Part shown: positions 30,275 to 37,738 of the stretch, in pieces
Layout: each line of letters starts with the position of its first letter
Numbering within the stretch: position 1 is the first letter of the stretch
Assembly: GCF_004342175.1 (NCBI RefSeq)
Contig: NZ_SMAO01000004.1
Location: forward strand, 1-64,000
Direction: 5' to 3'
Length of the DNA stretch: 64,000 nt
DNA from: Thiobaca trueperi
GTDB lineage: Bacteria > Pseudomonadota > Gammaproteobacteria > Chromatiales > Chromatiaceae
Notes under the pieces: generated by a model
What the model was told of the DNA's origin: nothing
Seen by the model: the letters and a program-made list of their open reading frames with translations, nothing else
Databases searched by the model: none
Position numbers and translations under genes: made by a program

Positions 30275-30495
30275 GTGCTGGTCTCCCGCACATCCGGCCC
30301 CACGCCCGGATGATTATGACTCTGAGGTATGGCGCGGTCCACATAGGCGCGCAGACTCTCGGCGGAGATCCGCACGGATCGCCCGATGCGGACCGGGGCC
30401 AGTTCGCCGGTATCGAGCAGACGGCGGATGGTGCGCGGGCTGACGTCCAGGACTTCGGCGGCGCGCTTAATGTTGAGTAGCAGCGGTGTTGTCAT
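30127..30495 (-). CDS. excisionase-like helix-turn-helix protein
   Basis: A 122-residue protein with an N-terminal MerR/HTH_17 fold (LNIKRAAEVLDVSPRTIRRLLDTGELAPVRIGRSVRISAESL, seen in full) followed by a polar tail. HTH_17 proteins beside an integrase commonly act as excisionases (recombination directionality factors). The start at ATG 30495 overlaps the methyltransferase stop (ATGA). The larger frame running upstream of it is a shadow of the methyltransferase. The tail overlaps the integrase start by 148 bp in another frame, which is unusually long and would couple their expression. Confidence 0.75.
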   Translation of the reverse strand: MTTPLLLNIKRAAEVLDVSPRTIRRLLDTGELAPVRIGRSVRISAESLRAYVDRAIPQSHNHPGVGPDVRETSTCRENASKTKTASIVVPIRPTGGRATPTRAASELDALLARPTDRKPTRC

Positions 30496-32171
30496 GACAC
30501 GTCGCCCCGGCTCTGCACGGACAGGGCGATAGCCAGCGGACGCACCCATACCGGGGTACTCGACAAGACGAAGCGCTCGCCCGCGCGCGCCAGCAATAGG
30601 GCTTGACCCATCGCGCTGGCGATCGCTGCCGCTGCTGGCGGGGGGACGGCATTGCCGATGCGCTCGCGCCATGCGCTGTGTGAGGCGCCGTCAAGGTCGA
30701 GTGATCGCTCTTCCGGATCGTACAGACCTTGCAGCACGGCAAGCTCAAGGGTTGTGAGGGGGCGGTGCCAAGTGCCGTCTTCCGCAATGATGATCGCCCG
30801 AACGTTTTCGTGCCCCTCGGGTATTCGCGGGTCGGCGACATTCCATCGGCCATTATCCGGACCTGCCGAGCCAGTGACCGCGCCACTGCTGGCGCCCCAT
30901 GGGACAATGCCGTAATGGCCGGAGCCGAGGAAGCCCTTTGCGCCGGAGATCATGACCCGTGGATCGGCGACGGATTGCGCGCCGCTGCCGATGCGGTCGG
31001 TGCCGGTGACTGTGGGGGCCGCATCAGTCCAGCGGACCACGCGGTATTTCGTGGCGTGCCGACAGTCTTGCTCCGGTAGGCGCGGATCGGCCACCGCAAA
31101 GCGCCCGCCGCCAACCAGCGCTTGCCCGGTGACTGTCTGGCTCGGCTTGTTCCAGGCTTGAACCCCGTATTGCCCATACTCAGCCCGCTCTTTGACGCGC
31201 CGTGGATCTGCAACCGCGAACCCGCCCTTGGACGGTCGCGCATCGCCGGTAATCGTCCCGCTCGGGGCGTCCCATGCGGTGACTCCATAGGCGCAGCGGT
31301 ACATGTCCGGGACGATCAGGTAATCGATCAAGTTCCCGTCGGCGCCGATGCGCAGCATCTGCAACGCGCGCCAGTCTTTGCCGGCTGGCACGAAAGCCAA
31401 GCGGACCCAGGTCTTCCATTGGAGCGCGGGGAGCACATGCATGGGGCCTGCCTCCGGCGTGCTCGGCAACGGCAAGCGTCCGATGGCATCGCCGATACCG
31501 CGCAGGGGGCGATAGGGCGGCTCGTAGAGGCAGGGCGGAACCTTGGCGATGTGTCTGGCGACCAGCAGGAAGCGCCTGCGCGACTGGCTAAGACCCGCGA
31601 GCGTCCCACAGTCGTGGGTTGTCCTCGCGCAGGCGTAGCCGTATTGACGCAACAGTCCCTCGATCTGGTCAAGCAGGTGCGCGCCGCGGGTCGCGATGCG
31701 TGGGACGTTTTCCAGGATGAAGAATTCCGGCGGATCGTCTGCCCAGGCTTCGAGCGCGAGCCAGATGCCGCGCAGGGTCAATTCCATCAATGCCTGATAG
31801 CGTGCGGTCTCGCTCTTGGCGGTGGACAGCAACCCTGAGAAGCCTTTGCAGGGCGGACTCGTGAACAGGACATTCGGCGCTGCGTTGCCGGCGGCGCGGC
31901 GTAGGTCTTCCGGTAGCGCCTCACGCCACTCTGCGGGCGGTTCGCACCCATGCCAAGCACGGTATTGGGTGCGGCTGAAGAGGTCGAGACAGGTCCCTTG
32001 AACTCCGACAAGATGCTCAAAGTCGCGCACAGCGGCCGGGTCGGAATCAATGCCACCCAGACAGCGAAAATTGGCTTGCATGGCACCGATGCGCGCTTGG
32101 CCGCGGTTGAAGCCGGCGGCGGCACCGCCCAAGCCGCAAAACAAATGAAAGTGGCGGATCTCGCTTAACAT
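30492..32171 (-). CDS. DNA (cytosine-5-)methyltransferase with repeated recognition module
   Basis: A 559-residue C5 methyltransferase. Motif I is HLFCGLGGAAAGF (residues 9-21), the catalytic Cys is C108 in SPPCKGFS (motif IV), motif VI is ENV (154-156), motif VIII QSRRR (196-200) and motif X RERIGNAVPPPAA (502-514). Between VIII and X, residues about 291-455 contain four degenerate repeats of ~40 residues with the pattern YGv-W--PS-TVTG---g-G-faVADPR. No restriction partner is nearby, so it is probably an orphan phage methyltransferase that protects element DNA. It overlaps the xis-like gene (ATGA). Confidence 0.9.
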   Translation of the reverse strand: MLSEIRHFHLFCGLGGAAAGFNRGQARIGAMQANFRCLGGIDSDPAAVRDFEHLVGVQGTCLDLFSRTQYRAWHGCEPPAEWREALPEDLRRAAGNAAPNVLFTSPPCKGFSGLLSTAKSETARYQALMELTLRGIWLALEAWADDPPEFFILENVPRIATRGAHLLDQIEGLLRQYGYACARTTHDCGTLAGLSQSRRRFLLVARHIAKVPPCLYEPPYRPLRGIGDAIGRLPLPSTPEAGPMHVLPALQWKTWVRLAFVPAGKDWRALQMLRIGADGNLIDYLIVPDMYRCAYGVTAWDAPSGTITGDARPSKGGFAVADPRRVKERAEYGQYGVQAWNKPSQTVTGQALVGGGRFAVADPRLPEQDCRHATKYRVVRWTDAAPTVTGTDRIGSGAQSVADPRVMISGAKGFLGSGHYGIVPWGASSGAVTGSAGPDNGRWNVADPRIPEGHENVRAIIIAEDGTWHRPLTTLELAVLQGLYDPEERSLDLDGASHSAWRERIGNAVPPPAAAAIASAMGQALLLARAGERFVLSSTPVWVRPLAIALSVQSRGDVS

Positions 32172-32548
32172 TGGGTTCTCCTCACGGTGCGGGCCAAGGG
32201 GGTGTCGGGGGGCATGCGGTTATCCTCCGCGAAGGCGAAAACCGGTTCGATCTGTCCGTCTTCCCGGCGGACGTGGAGCGGATTCAGCCTGAAAAGTCCG
32301 CCTCCCGCGTAGTTGCAGGGACCGTGACCCGCGTCCGCGAACGCCTCGCGCGCGGTCGGCAGCCAGCGTCCGACACAGGAGAAGGCGACCGCGTTGGGTG
32401 GCGCTCCGGCGTCCTTCCAGTCGCGGGCGGCGGCGACATGGCCACAGGCCGGACACACGAATCGCCAGTTCATCATGTCGTCACCGAAGCGGCGGCGGCC
32501 TTCGGCGATCCATTCGGCATGAGTCATTTCCTGGATCGGTGTGGTCAT
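32165..32548 (-). CDS. conserved phage protein with Cys motif (127 aa)
   Basis: I recall similar small proteins in Pseudomonas-type prophages but can give no function. MTHAEWIAEGRRRFGDDMMNWRF is followed by a CPACG zinc-like pair and by C and GPC later (FSCVGRW, GHGPCNYAGGGLFRLNP). The start at ATG 32548 overlaps the upstream gene's stop (ATGA); an upstream in-frame extension is a shadow. It overlaps the methyltransferase start by 7 bp. Probably a zinc-binding or nucleic-acid-binding accessory protein. Confidence 0.75.
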   Translation of the reverse strand: MTTPIQEMTHAEWIAEGRRRFGDDMMNWRFVCPACGHVAAARDWKDAGAPPNAVAFSCVGRWLPTAREAFADAGHGPCNYAGGGLFRLNPLHVRREDGQIEPVFAFAEDNRMPPDTPLARTVRRTQC

Positions 32549-32784
32549 GACGTCTCGCCCTCCCGGTCCTGCTCGGGCACGCCCCAGATCAGCACGATTT
32601 GGCCCACGTTCAGCGTGGCGGGGGCGCACAGGGCGACTTGTCGCGCGCGCGTCCTGGTCGTGATTTTCAATCCTTCAATGCCTGTGATGACCGAGCCTTC
32701 CAGAAAAACAGGCTCGTCGCCGGTGGCTCCCAGTCGGCGGCAGTCGGCGAGTTGGGTTTCGAGATCGCGCAGGGTCAGCGGCAT
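32545..32784 (-). CDS. hypothetical phage protein (79 aa)
   Basis: Unrecognised. It starts MPLTLRDLETQLADCRRLGATGDEPV at 32784 after a GGAGG-like site. The sequence LTLRDLETQLADC...DEPVFLEG resembles small phage proteins of unknown function. It ends in the ATGA overlap with the next gene, so it belongs to the same coupled string. Confidence 0.65.
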   Translation of the reverse strand: MPLTLRDLETQLADCRRLGATGDEPVFLEGSVITGIEGLKITTRTRARQVALCAPATLNVGQIVLIWGVPEQDREGETS

Positions 32785-32797
32785 GGGATTCCTCCGG

Positions 32798-33046
32798 TCA
32801 AAACGAAAATTGGTCGGCATCTGATCGACGCCAGTGCTCCAGGGCGAGGCGATACGCGCGACACATCCCGCGTGCATAGCCGATCAACGCACCGTTGGGC
32901 GCATAGGTGCCGTAAGTGGTCGCATTGGGATCGCGGGGCCGATCCCCGAGCATCACTCCGCAGTTGTCCCAGCGATAGCCGGCGGCGCGCAGGTTGAGAT
33001 AGCCGGGATCGACGGCGTTCATACGGATCTCTGGTGCGTGATTCAT
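32798..33046 (-). CDS. hypothetical protein (82 aa)
   Basis: Unrecognised small soluble protein (MNHAPEIRMNAVDPGYLNL), with no signal or membrane segment. The start abuts the preceding small membrane gene with no gap, consistent with an operon. Tyr/Trp/Arg-rich. Confidence 0.6.
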   Translation of the reverse strand: MNHAPEIRMNAVDPGYLNLRAAGYRWDNCGVMLGDRPRDPNATTYGTYAPNGALIGYARGMCRAYRLALEHWRRSDADQFSF

Positions 33047-33202
33047 TTAAAAGTCTTCGTCCAGAATTAGCCCTGCGACGGTCAGCACGGTGCCGAGCGC
33101 AAACAGAGCGACTGTCAGCACGGGCAGCGTCAGCAGCATGGCGATGGTTGCCAGTAGCCATGCCATGACGCCACAGAACTGGATGCGCTCATGTAGGCTC
33201 AT
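33047..33202 (-). CDS. small membrane protein (51 aa)
   Basis: A 51-residue frame starting MSLHERIQFCGVMAWLLATI with two hydrophobic stretches (MAWLLATIAMLLTLPVL and VALFALGTVLTVAGLIL) and an acidic end (DEDF). The ATG overlaps the upstream gene's stop (ATGA) and its stop abuts the next start. Function unknown; its place in the early-gene string argues against a holin. Confidence 0.6.
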   Translation of the reverse strand: MSLHERIQFCGVMAWLLATIAMLLTLPVLTVALFALGTVLTVAGLILDEDF

Positions 33203-33549
33203 CGCGTGGCCCGCTCGGCTGTCCGACCGGTGTCGGGGGGCATGACGCTGTTCTCCCGTTTTGTGCGAGCGGCTTCAAGCAGCTCTTTGATGGTGGTGCC
33301 GCGCGCGCTGGCGGCGGCTTGCAGGCTGCGATGAGCGGCGTTGATGGCATCGTCACGACTCCAACCGGTCTCGATCAGGCGTCCGGTCGGGATGTCGGAA
33401 ACACTCCAGAAGGTGTTGCTGGGGTCGCGGTGCAGCGCCAGCTTCCAGGCGAGCGGTTCGAGCAGTTCGGCACTGACGGCAACGGGTTCGCCGTCCCAGG
33501 CGAGGCGCAGGCGAAAAAGGGGGGCGTTGGTGGTGCGGATCGGGTTCAT
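33199..33549 (-). CDS. hypothetical protein (116 aa)
   Basis: Unrecognised. AGGAG six bases before the ATG at 33549 (MNPIRTTNAPLFRL) sets the start; an upstream ATG at 33573 lacks one. The middle is compact (RLRLAWDGEPVAVSAELLEPLAWKL) and the tail is basic. A strong hairpin with a T-run lies just upstream (33574-33597). Confidence 0.65.
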   Translation of the reverse strand: MNPIRTTNAPLFRLRLAWDGEPVAVSAELLEPLAWKLALHRDPSNTFWSVSDIPTGRLIETGWSRDDAINAAHRSLQAAASARGTTIKELLEAARTKRENSVMPPDTGRTAERATR

Positions 33550-33573
33550 GGGGCGCTCCTGAATGCTGGACAT

Positions 33574-33597
33574 AAAAAAACCCGCGTAAGGCGGGTT
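33574..33597 (-). terminator. hairpin with T-run
   Basis: Minus-strand AAACCCGCC-TTA-CGCGGGTTTTTTT is a textbook terminator 25 bp upstream of the ATG at 33549. It is one of a set of hairpins that precede genes in this cluster. Confidence 0.75.
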
Positions 33598-33621
33598 TGT
33601 GGTGATTGTGCCGGCTTCGGG

Positions 33622-33786
33622 TCAGGGGTTAAGGACCGGATGGACTGAGACGCCACACCCCGGTCGTCTCGCTTCGATATGCCGGCGCAGGCGCGTTGCA
33701 GTCGCGTCGTGCGACGTCCTTGAGAGCAGGCTAATCGTCCCAAGGAAAAACCCGCCTCGGCGCAGGTTAAATGTCTGTTTGTTCAT
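33622..33786 (-). CDS. possible small protein (54 aa)
   Basis: MNKQTFNLRRGGFFLGTISL starts at 33786 after CAGGGCC. It is basic and Ser/Thr/Arg-rich with no recognisable domain. Support is position (one gene per hairpin in this cluster) rather than family, so the call is tentative. Confidence 0.35.
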   Translation of the reverse strand: MNKQTFNLRRGGFFLGTISLLSRTSHDATATRLRRHIEARRPGCGVSVHPVLNP

Positions 33787-33813
33787 GTTCAGGCCCTGTG
33801 AGTGGCGGCAACA

Positions 33814-33833
33814 AAAAGCCCGCAAGCGGGCCT
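33814..33833 (-). terminator. hairpin with T-run
   Basis: Minus-strand GGCCCGC-TT-GCGGGC followed by TTTTTG. It lies upstream of the tentative 54-aa gene and downstream of the gene at 33874-34077. Confidence 0.65.
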
Positions 33834-33873
33834 GTCGTCAAGCAAAACTAAATTGACAGCGATTGGTAGCTGA

Positions 33874-34077
33874 TTAGTGGCTGGTCACCTCGTCAGGGCA
33901 CCCGCGAGCTTCACGGGTGCCGCACAGATACCCCTTGCTGCCGCTTTCGCGGGAGCGGTAGCCCTGCCCTGGCGTGAACATGCCTGGATCCGGGCGCGGC
34001 CAGTAGCAGGGGCGTTTGAGACAGGCGGGTTCGCAGACGTTGACCAGCTCGCGTAGTGCCTTGTCTTTGACTTTCAC
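33874..34077 (-). CDS. Cys-rich small protein (67 aa)
   Basis: It begins with GTG at 34077 (VKVKDKALRELVNVCEPACL), six bases after GGAGGG. Five Cys residues (VCEPAC, PCYW, LCGT, GCPDE) suggest metal binding. Unrecognised. Confidence 0.55.
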   Translation of the reverse strand: MKVKDKALRELVNVCEPACLKRPCYWPRPDPGMFTPGQGYRSRESGSKGYLCGTREARGCPDEVTSH

Positions 34078-34103
34078 GGTCTGCCCTCCGGGGTGGCGGT
34101 GCG

Positions 34104-34127
34104 CCGCGCGGGACGCATCCCGCGCGG
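34104..34127. repeat. perfect hairpin 5' of the Cys-rich gene
   Basis: Arms CCGCGCGGGA/TCCCGCGCGG (10 bp) around a 4-nt loop, 27 bp upstream of the GTG at 34077. No T-run follows. Confidence 0.6.
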
Positions 34128-34178
34128 TTGAAATAGCGGTCTCTGGTCAATGGCTCCCGCCGGCCAGCGTTTAATCGG

Positions 34179-34925
34179 TCAGGCCATCATCCGCCGGTAA
34201 ATCTCGGCGGTGGCATCAATATCGATGGCGTTATAGGTCAAAATCGCGGCGATCTGGCCTTCACGATGCAGGCGCGGCACATCTGCACCGCTGACGTACT
34301 GTTTCGGCCTCGGAATCCCGAACGCGGTCGCCACGACATCCAGACTCACGGCGAAGTCATCGCGATGTTCCATGCTGAAACTTTTGAACAGGCTCATGGT
34401 GTCGGTCACGGGTTGGCCCTGGCCGTCGCGCGGTTTCAGACAGGCGGGGAGCGGGAGCCGATGACGGACGAATCCGCCGCGCAGTTTCGGCAGGTCGAAA
34501 CCACGCACGTTGTGACCGACTAATGCGGTCACGTCGTCGGTGTGGGCGTTGAGCCATTGACCCAACGCGGCGAGCATGGCGCACTCATCGGGGTGGCTCT
34601 CGATGGTCCAGCCGGGCAGATCGAGCGGGCCAGTGTCGCCCATGCCGTTGAACATCACGGCTTCGCGGTCACTGCGGAGGCCAGCGCAAAGAATGGGCGA
34701 GGCGTCCAGTAAAGCGGCCTTCTCGCGGATTTTCTCGGCCTGTTCGGCGCGGTTCTTTTCGACCGTCTCAGGTTTCCAGTTGCTCGGCGCTTTCCATTGG
34801 CGGATGGCGGCTTGAATGGCGTCCTCGGGGGCGTCGCCGGTCTCCAGGTCCAGGACCACGAAGCGGGCGACGGGCATGGTTTGCGTGAGGGTGACGACGT
34901 GCGCGGTGTGCGGGGTGGCGATCAT
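34179..34925 (-). CDS. DnaQ-like 3'-5' exonuclease
   Basis: A 248-residue DEDD-superfamily exonuclease. Exo I is FVVLDLETGDA (D, E), Exo II is LVGHNVRGFDLP (N and D), and the C-terminal Exo III region is ILTYNAIDIDATAEIY. It resembles predicted 3'-5' exonucleases of the PolB-associated type found in phage recombination or repair clusters. It probably processes element DNA during replication or recombination. No polymerase is present nearby. It is followed by the small gene at 34927 on the same strand. Confidence 0.8.
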   Translation of the reverse strand: MIATPHTAHVVTLTQTMPVARFVVLDLETGDAPEDAIQAAIRQWKAPSNWKPETVEKNRAEQAEKIREKAALLDASPILCAGLRSDREAVMFNGMGDTGPLDLPGWTIESHPDECAMLAALGQWLNAHTDDVTALVGHNVRGFDLPKLRGGFVRHRLPLPACLKPRDGQGQPVTDTMSLFKSFSMEHRDDFAVSLDVVATAFGIPRPKQYVSGADVPRLHREGQIAAILTYNAIDIDATAEIYRRMMA

Positions 34926-34926
34926 G

Positions 34927-35307
34927 TCAGCGTCTCCAGGTGTTGCGGTTGCTGTTGCCAGACCAGCCGCCGTTGCTGCGGCTGTTGCCCCAGGCGCTGC
35001 CGCTCTCGCGGGCTCCGCTCCAGGTGTCGAGTGGCAGGCCGGCGGCGGCGAGGGCTTCCAGGGCGGACATCAAGGCATCGGGCGAGGCGGCGCATTCAGC
35101 GGGGAGCGAGAGATAAACCCGGATGGAGCCGGCGGGCGTCTGGATCTTCACCGGAACGGCGACCCCATTGATGGTTGGCGCGGCGCTCAGGGCGGGCATG
35201 GCGTTCGCCCAGGCGGATGCCGACGGCGCAGGCGCGGCGGGCCGGAGTGCGGCCATCTGCGCTTGCAGGTCCGCCAGTTGCGCGGCGAGGTTGGCTTGAT
35301 CGGTCAT
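34927..35307 (-). CDS. hypothetical protein (126 aa)
   Basis: GGAGG five bases before the ATG at 35307 (MTDQANLAAQLADLQAQ) sets the start. A short N-terminal coiled coil is followed by an Ala/Pro linker, a central beta-rich block (INGVAVPVKIQTPAGSIRVYLSL) and a Gly/Ser/Asn/Trp-rich tail ending NTWRR. The flexible aromatic tail recalls single-stranded DNA-binding proteins, but no OB fold is obvious. It ends 1 bp before the exonuclease start, so joint action is likely. Confidence 0.6.
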   Translation of the reverse strand: MTDQANLAAQLADLQAQMAALRPAAPAPSASAWANAMPALSAAPTINGVAVPVKIQTPAGSIRVYLSLPAECAASPDALMSALEALAAAGLPLDTWSGARESGSAWGNSRSNGGWSGNSNRNTWRR

Positions 35308-35325
35308 GGTGGCCTCCACAAAGAA

Positions 35326-35344
35326 AACCCGGCGGGGCCGGGTT
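35326..35344 (-). terminator. hairpin upstream of the 126-aa gene
   Basis: Minus-strand AACCCGGC-CCC-GCCGGGTT followed by TTCTTT, 19 bp before the ATG at 35307. One of the repeated hairpin-plus-RBS modules. Confidence 0.65.
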
Positions 35345-35351
35345 GGTTGGC

Positions 35352-36503
35352 TCAGTAGTTGATGGACAGGTGCGGGATCGCGTTGCGAGCCGTGGCCGTG
35401 ATGACGAGGCGGGCCGCGTCTTCGCTTAACCCGATAGCGACCAGGGCGGTGAGAATGCCCCGATTGATTGAGGCGCGATGTTCGCGGTTGGCTGCCAAGC
35501 GCGCGGCTTCCTCCTGTTGGCGGCGAGCTTTCTCCGCCTCGGCGCGCTGTTCGGCGGCGATGCGCTCGCGTTCCGCTTGGGCGGCTTCCAGGCGGGCGCG
35601 GGCCTCGGCTTCCTGTTGGCGGCGCGCGGCCTCGGCGGCTTCCTGCTGGTGGCGTTGCTCCGCTTCGGCGGCGCGCTGTTCGGCCTCCTGTTGGGCCTGA
35701 ATCGCCTCCAGCCGGGCGCGTTCGGCGGCTTGACGCTCCGCTTCTGCTTTGGCCTCTGCCTCCTTGGCGGCTTGTTCAGCGGCTTGACGTTCGGCGGCGG
35801 CCTTGGCCTCCGCCTCTTGGGTCGCGCGGGCGGCGGCTTCGCGGGCAATACGTTCTTCGCGTTCTTGTTGCTCCCGTTCTGCCGCTTCGCGGCGCGCACG
35901 CTCGGCGGCTTCGGCGGCGGCTTGGCGCTCCTGCTCTGCCGCCTCTTCGGCCTGGGTGAGGACCAGCGCGGCGCGGGCCTGCATCAAGGCCGCATCCTTG
36001 GCGCGGGCGGCGTCGGCGACGAATGCCCCCCAACTCTCATCAATGGGGGTCGCCTCGATCTCGGCGATCCGTTGCGCAATGACCGCTGAGGGACCGCTGA
36101 CGGGCGACTTGAGGGCTTCGACACGCTGGCGAATCGCTTCGATGCGGGCGGTTTCGGCGGTCTCCCACGCGGTGAGGGGCTGGCGGATCTCATCGCGCAG
36201 GGCGTCCAGGCGTTCGCGCATCTGGCGGCGCTCGGCGTCCACGGCGGCGGTCTGCGCTTTCAGGGTTGCCGTGAGGTCTTTCCCGAGACCATCCAGGTAG
36301 ACCTTGCTCTTGGCGACCTTGGCGGCTTGGCTTGCAATCGCTTTGCGTCCCCTGGCAGTGCTCAGATCGGGGACGAGCGCGCGGGCCTCCGCTTCGATGC
36401 GCCCGAGTAGATCATTCAGCCCGCCGGGCGCGAAGATGGCGACCGGGTTCAGTTGGATCTCGGACAGATCGAGCGTCTGTAAAGCGGTGTTGGTTTCCGT
36501 CAT
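35352..36503 (-). CDS. coiled-coil phage recombination-cluster protein (383 aa)
   Basis: It starts at ATG 36503 (MTETNTALQTLDLSEIQLNP) after GGAGG. Residues ~1-190 form a helical domain (IEAEARALVPDLSTARGRKAIASQAAKVAKSK, a pattern of the DUF1351-like phage proteins). Residues ~190-340 are a long E/A/R/Q coiled coil (AEERQAAAEAAERARREA). The C-terminal ~40 residues (INRGILTALVAIGLSEDAARLVITA) form a small helical cap common in phage proteins near recombinases. Proteins of this layout usually lie beside single-strand annealing or exonuclease genes, as here. Exact role unknown. Confidence 0.75.
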   Translation of the reverse strand: MTETNTALQTLDLSEIQLNPVAIFAPGGLNDLLGRIEAEARALVPDLSTARGRKAIASQAAKVAKSKVYLDGLGKDLTATLKAQTAAVDAERRQMRERLDALRDEIRQPLTAWETAETARIEAIRQRVEALKSPVSGPSAVIAQRIAEIEATPIDESWGAFVADAARAKDAALMQARAALVLTQAEEAAEQERQAAAEAAERARREAAEREQQEREERIAREAAARATQEAEAKAAAERQAAEQAAKEAEAKAEAERQAAERARLEAIQAQQEAEQRAAEAEQRHQQEAAEAARRQQEAEARARLEAAQAERERIAAEQRAEAEKARRQQEEAARLAANREHRASINRGILTALVAIGLSEDAARLVITATARNAIPHLSINY

Positions 36504-36524
36504 GATTCGATCCTCCAAAAAGAA

Positions 36525-36544
36525 ACCCGGCGCGGGGGCCGGGT
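36525..36544 (-). terminator. hairpin upstream of the coiled-coil gene
   Basis: Minus-strand ACCCGGCCCCCGCGCCGGGT followed by TTCTTTTT, then GGAGG and the ATG at 36503. Same module layout as at 35326. Confidence 0.65.
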
Positions 36545-36700
36545 CGGTGGGTTGGTTCGCTTTGGCTCGTCGTCCCTGTGTCGTCGCGGCGGTCTCCATG
36601 ACCCAGCGTTTCCGCCTACGTGCTGTCCGTGTCTCTGACCGCTTGAAGCGTCATGCCTGCCCCGTCGTGCGATCGGTTGGTTATTCGGTGCCGTGCAACA

Positions 36701-36886
36701 TCATTTGCTCGCGGTGGCGGTCGTCTTGATTGGCGGCATGAACTCGGCGTAGGTGACAGCCTTCAGATTGCTGGCAGATAGCCCGAACTTGGCGGCGAAG
36801 AGATAAACGGCGCGGGCCTTGGTGCCGGCGAGTTGATGACCGACGACCCGTCTGCCCAGATCGATGATGATGAACTGCTCTTTCAT
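36701..36886 (-). CDS. hypothetical protein (61 aa)
   Basis: Starts MKEQFIIIDLGRRVVGHQLAG at 36886. Small soluble alpha/beta-looking protein with no recognised family. The MKEQ start and 5' hairpin are shared with the next gene upstream (36925-37239). Confidence 0.6.
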   Translation of the reverse strand: MKEQFIIIDLGRRVVGHQLAGTKARAVYLFAAKFGLSASNLKAVTYAEFMPPIKTTATASK

Positions 36887-36897
36887 GTCTCACCCCT

Positions 36898-36916
36898 GCC
36901 CGGCGCGTGGCCGGGC
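36898..36916 (-). repeat. 5' hairpin module
   Basis: GCCCGGC-N5-GCCGGGC directly followed by AGGGGTGAGAC-ATG of the 61-aa gene. Nearly identical to 37251-37269. Confidence 0.7.
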
Positions 36917-36924
36917 GCTGAGGG

Positions 36925-37239
36925 TTATTCGGCGAAAGACACGTTGGCACCATTCAGCCACGCCACACGGCGCGCGGCGCTTTCGCTGTCCGGGTGATCG
37001 CTTTCCGGGTGCCATACTCCCTCAGGATCGTAAAAGCCGACGGTAAACAGGCCGGGTTCGGTTCGGATGTAAACGTACATTGGACCCCCATCATTAACCG
37101 TTCCAATGATCGCGATCTGCGCTTGAAGCTTCTTCTTGTCCGCTTCATAGAACAGGTCGGGCACTTCAACCCAAGCCATGCGCCCCCCTATTAACCTGAT
37201 CGGGTAGCGAACATTCGGTTGCATGGATTGCTCTTTCAT
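36925..37239 (-). CDS. hypothetical protein (104 aa)
   Basis: Starts MKEQSMQPNVRYPIRLIGGRM at 37239, AGGAG eight bases upstream. Mixed alpha/beta sequence with WVEVPDLFYEAD and VYIRTEPGLFTVGFYDPEGVW. Unrecognised phage-type protein, same strand and module layout as its neighbours. Confidence 0.6.
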   Translation of the reverse strand: MKEQSMQPNVRYPIRLIGGRMAWVEVPDLFYEADKKKLQAQIAIIGTVNDGGPMYVYIRTEPGLFTVGFYDPEGVWHPESDHPDSESAARRVAWLNGANVSFAE

Positions 37240-37250
37240 GGCTGGCTCCT

Positions 37251-37269
37251 GCCCGGCGCGAGGCCGGGC
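37251..37269 (-). repeat. 5' hairpin module
   Basis: GCCCGGC-N5-GCCGGGC directly followed by AGGAGCCAGCC-ATG of the 104-aa gene. The hairpin lies against the ribosome binding site. Confidence 0.7.
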
Positions 37270-37279
37270 GGCTGACGGG

Positions 37280-37474
37280 TTAAATGGCCTGCATCACACG
37301 CCGACCGATGCGCTCAAAGGCTCGGTAATCGTCGAGTGATGGGTGTCTGATGCCGATTGCCTGAGCTTCGTGCATCGCCCAAGTTGCGGCCTCGTGGCGG
37401 TCGTGCGGGCGGCGATGAAAGCGCGCGAGCTGGCGCGCGGCACGAAAACACTGCTTGTATTGCGTGCGCGTCAT
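37280..37474 (-). CDS. hypothetical protein (64 aa)
   Basis: MTRTQYKQCFRAARQLARFH starts at 37474, overlapping the stop of the 63-aa gene (ATGA). Basic, helical, with RRPHDRHEAATWAMHEAQAIG. Small phage-type protein of unknown role; an upstream in-frame extension is a shadow. Confidence 0.55.
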   Translation of the reverse strand: MTRTQYKQCFRAARQLARFHRRPHDRHEAATWAMHEAQAIGIRHPSLDDYRAFERIGRRVMQAI

Positions 37475-37662
37475 GGCGCGGCCTCCCAGATGCCGGGGCG
37501 GGAGCCATACCGCTCGGCGGCACGCTGCATGTCGGCGACGTCGCCTTGCTCGGCGAGCCAGCGCAGACCGGCGGGCGTGTCGAGATAGGCGTCTAAACTC
37601 ATTGCCCAATCCTCGAAGGGATCGGCGGGTCGGTTGATGTCGTGGGGGAATTCGGTATACAT
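37471..37662 (-). CDS. hypothetical protein (63 aa)
   Basis: MYTEFPHDINRPADPFEDWA starts at 37662 and ends in the ATGA overlap with the 64-aa gene. Acidic and helical, no recognised family. Translational coupling with the next gene is likely. Confidence 0.55.
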   Translation of the reverse strand: MYTEFPHDINRPADPFEDWAMSLDAYLDTPAGLRWLAEQGDVADMQRAAERYGSRPGIWEAAP

Positions 37663-37738
37663 TCGCGTATCCTCATGGCCTGTTCCGGTTTTGTGGATCT
37701 GACGGCTTGCCTAGTTACCGCTAGGTAAGCCGTTTTCG

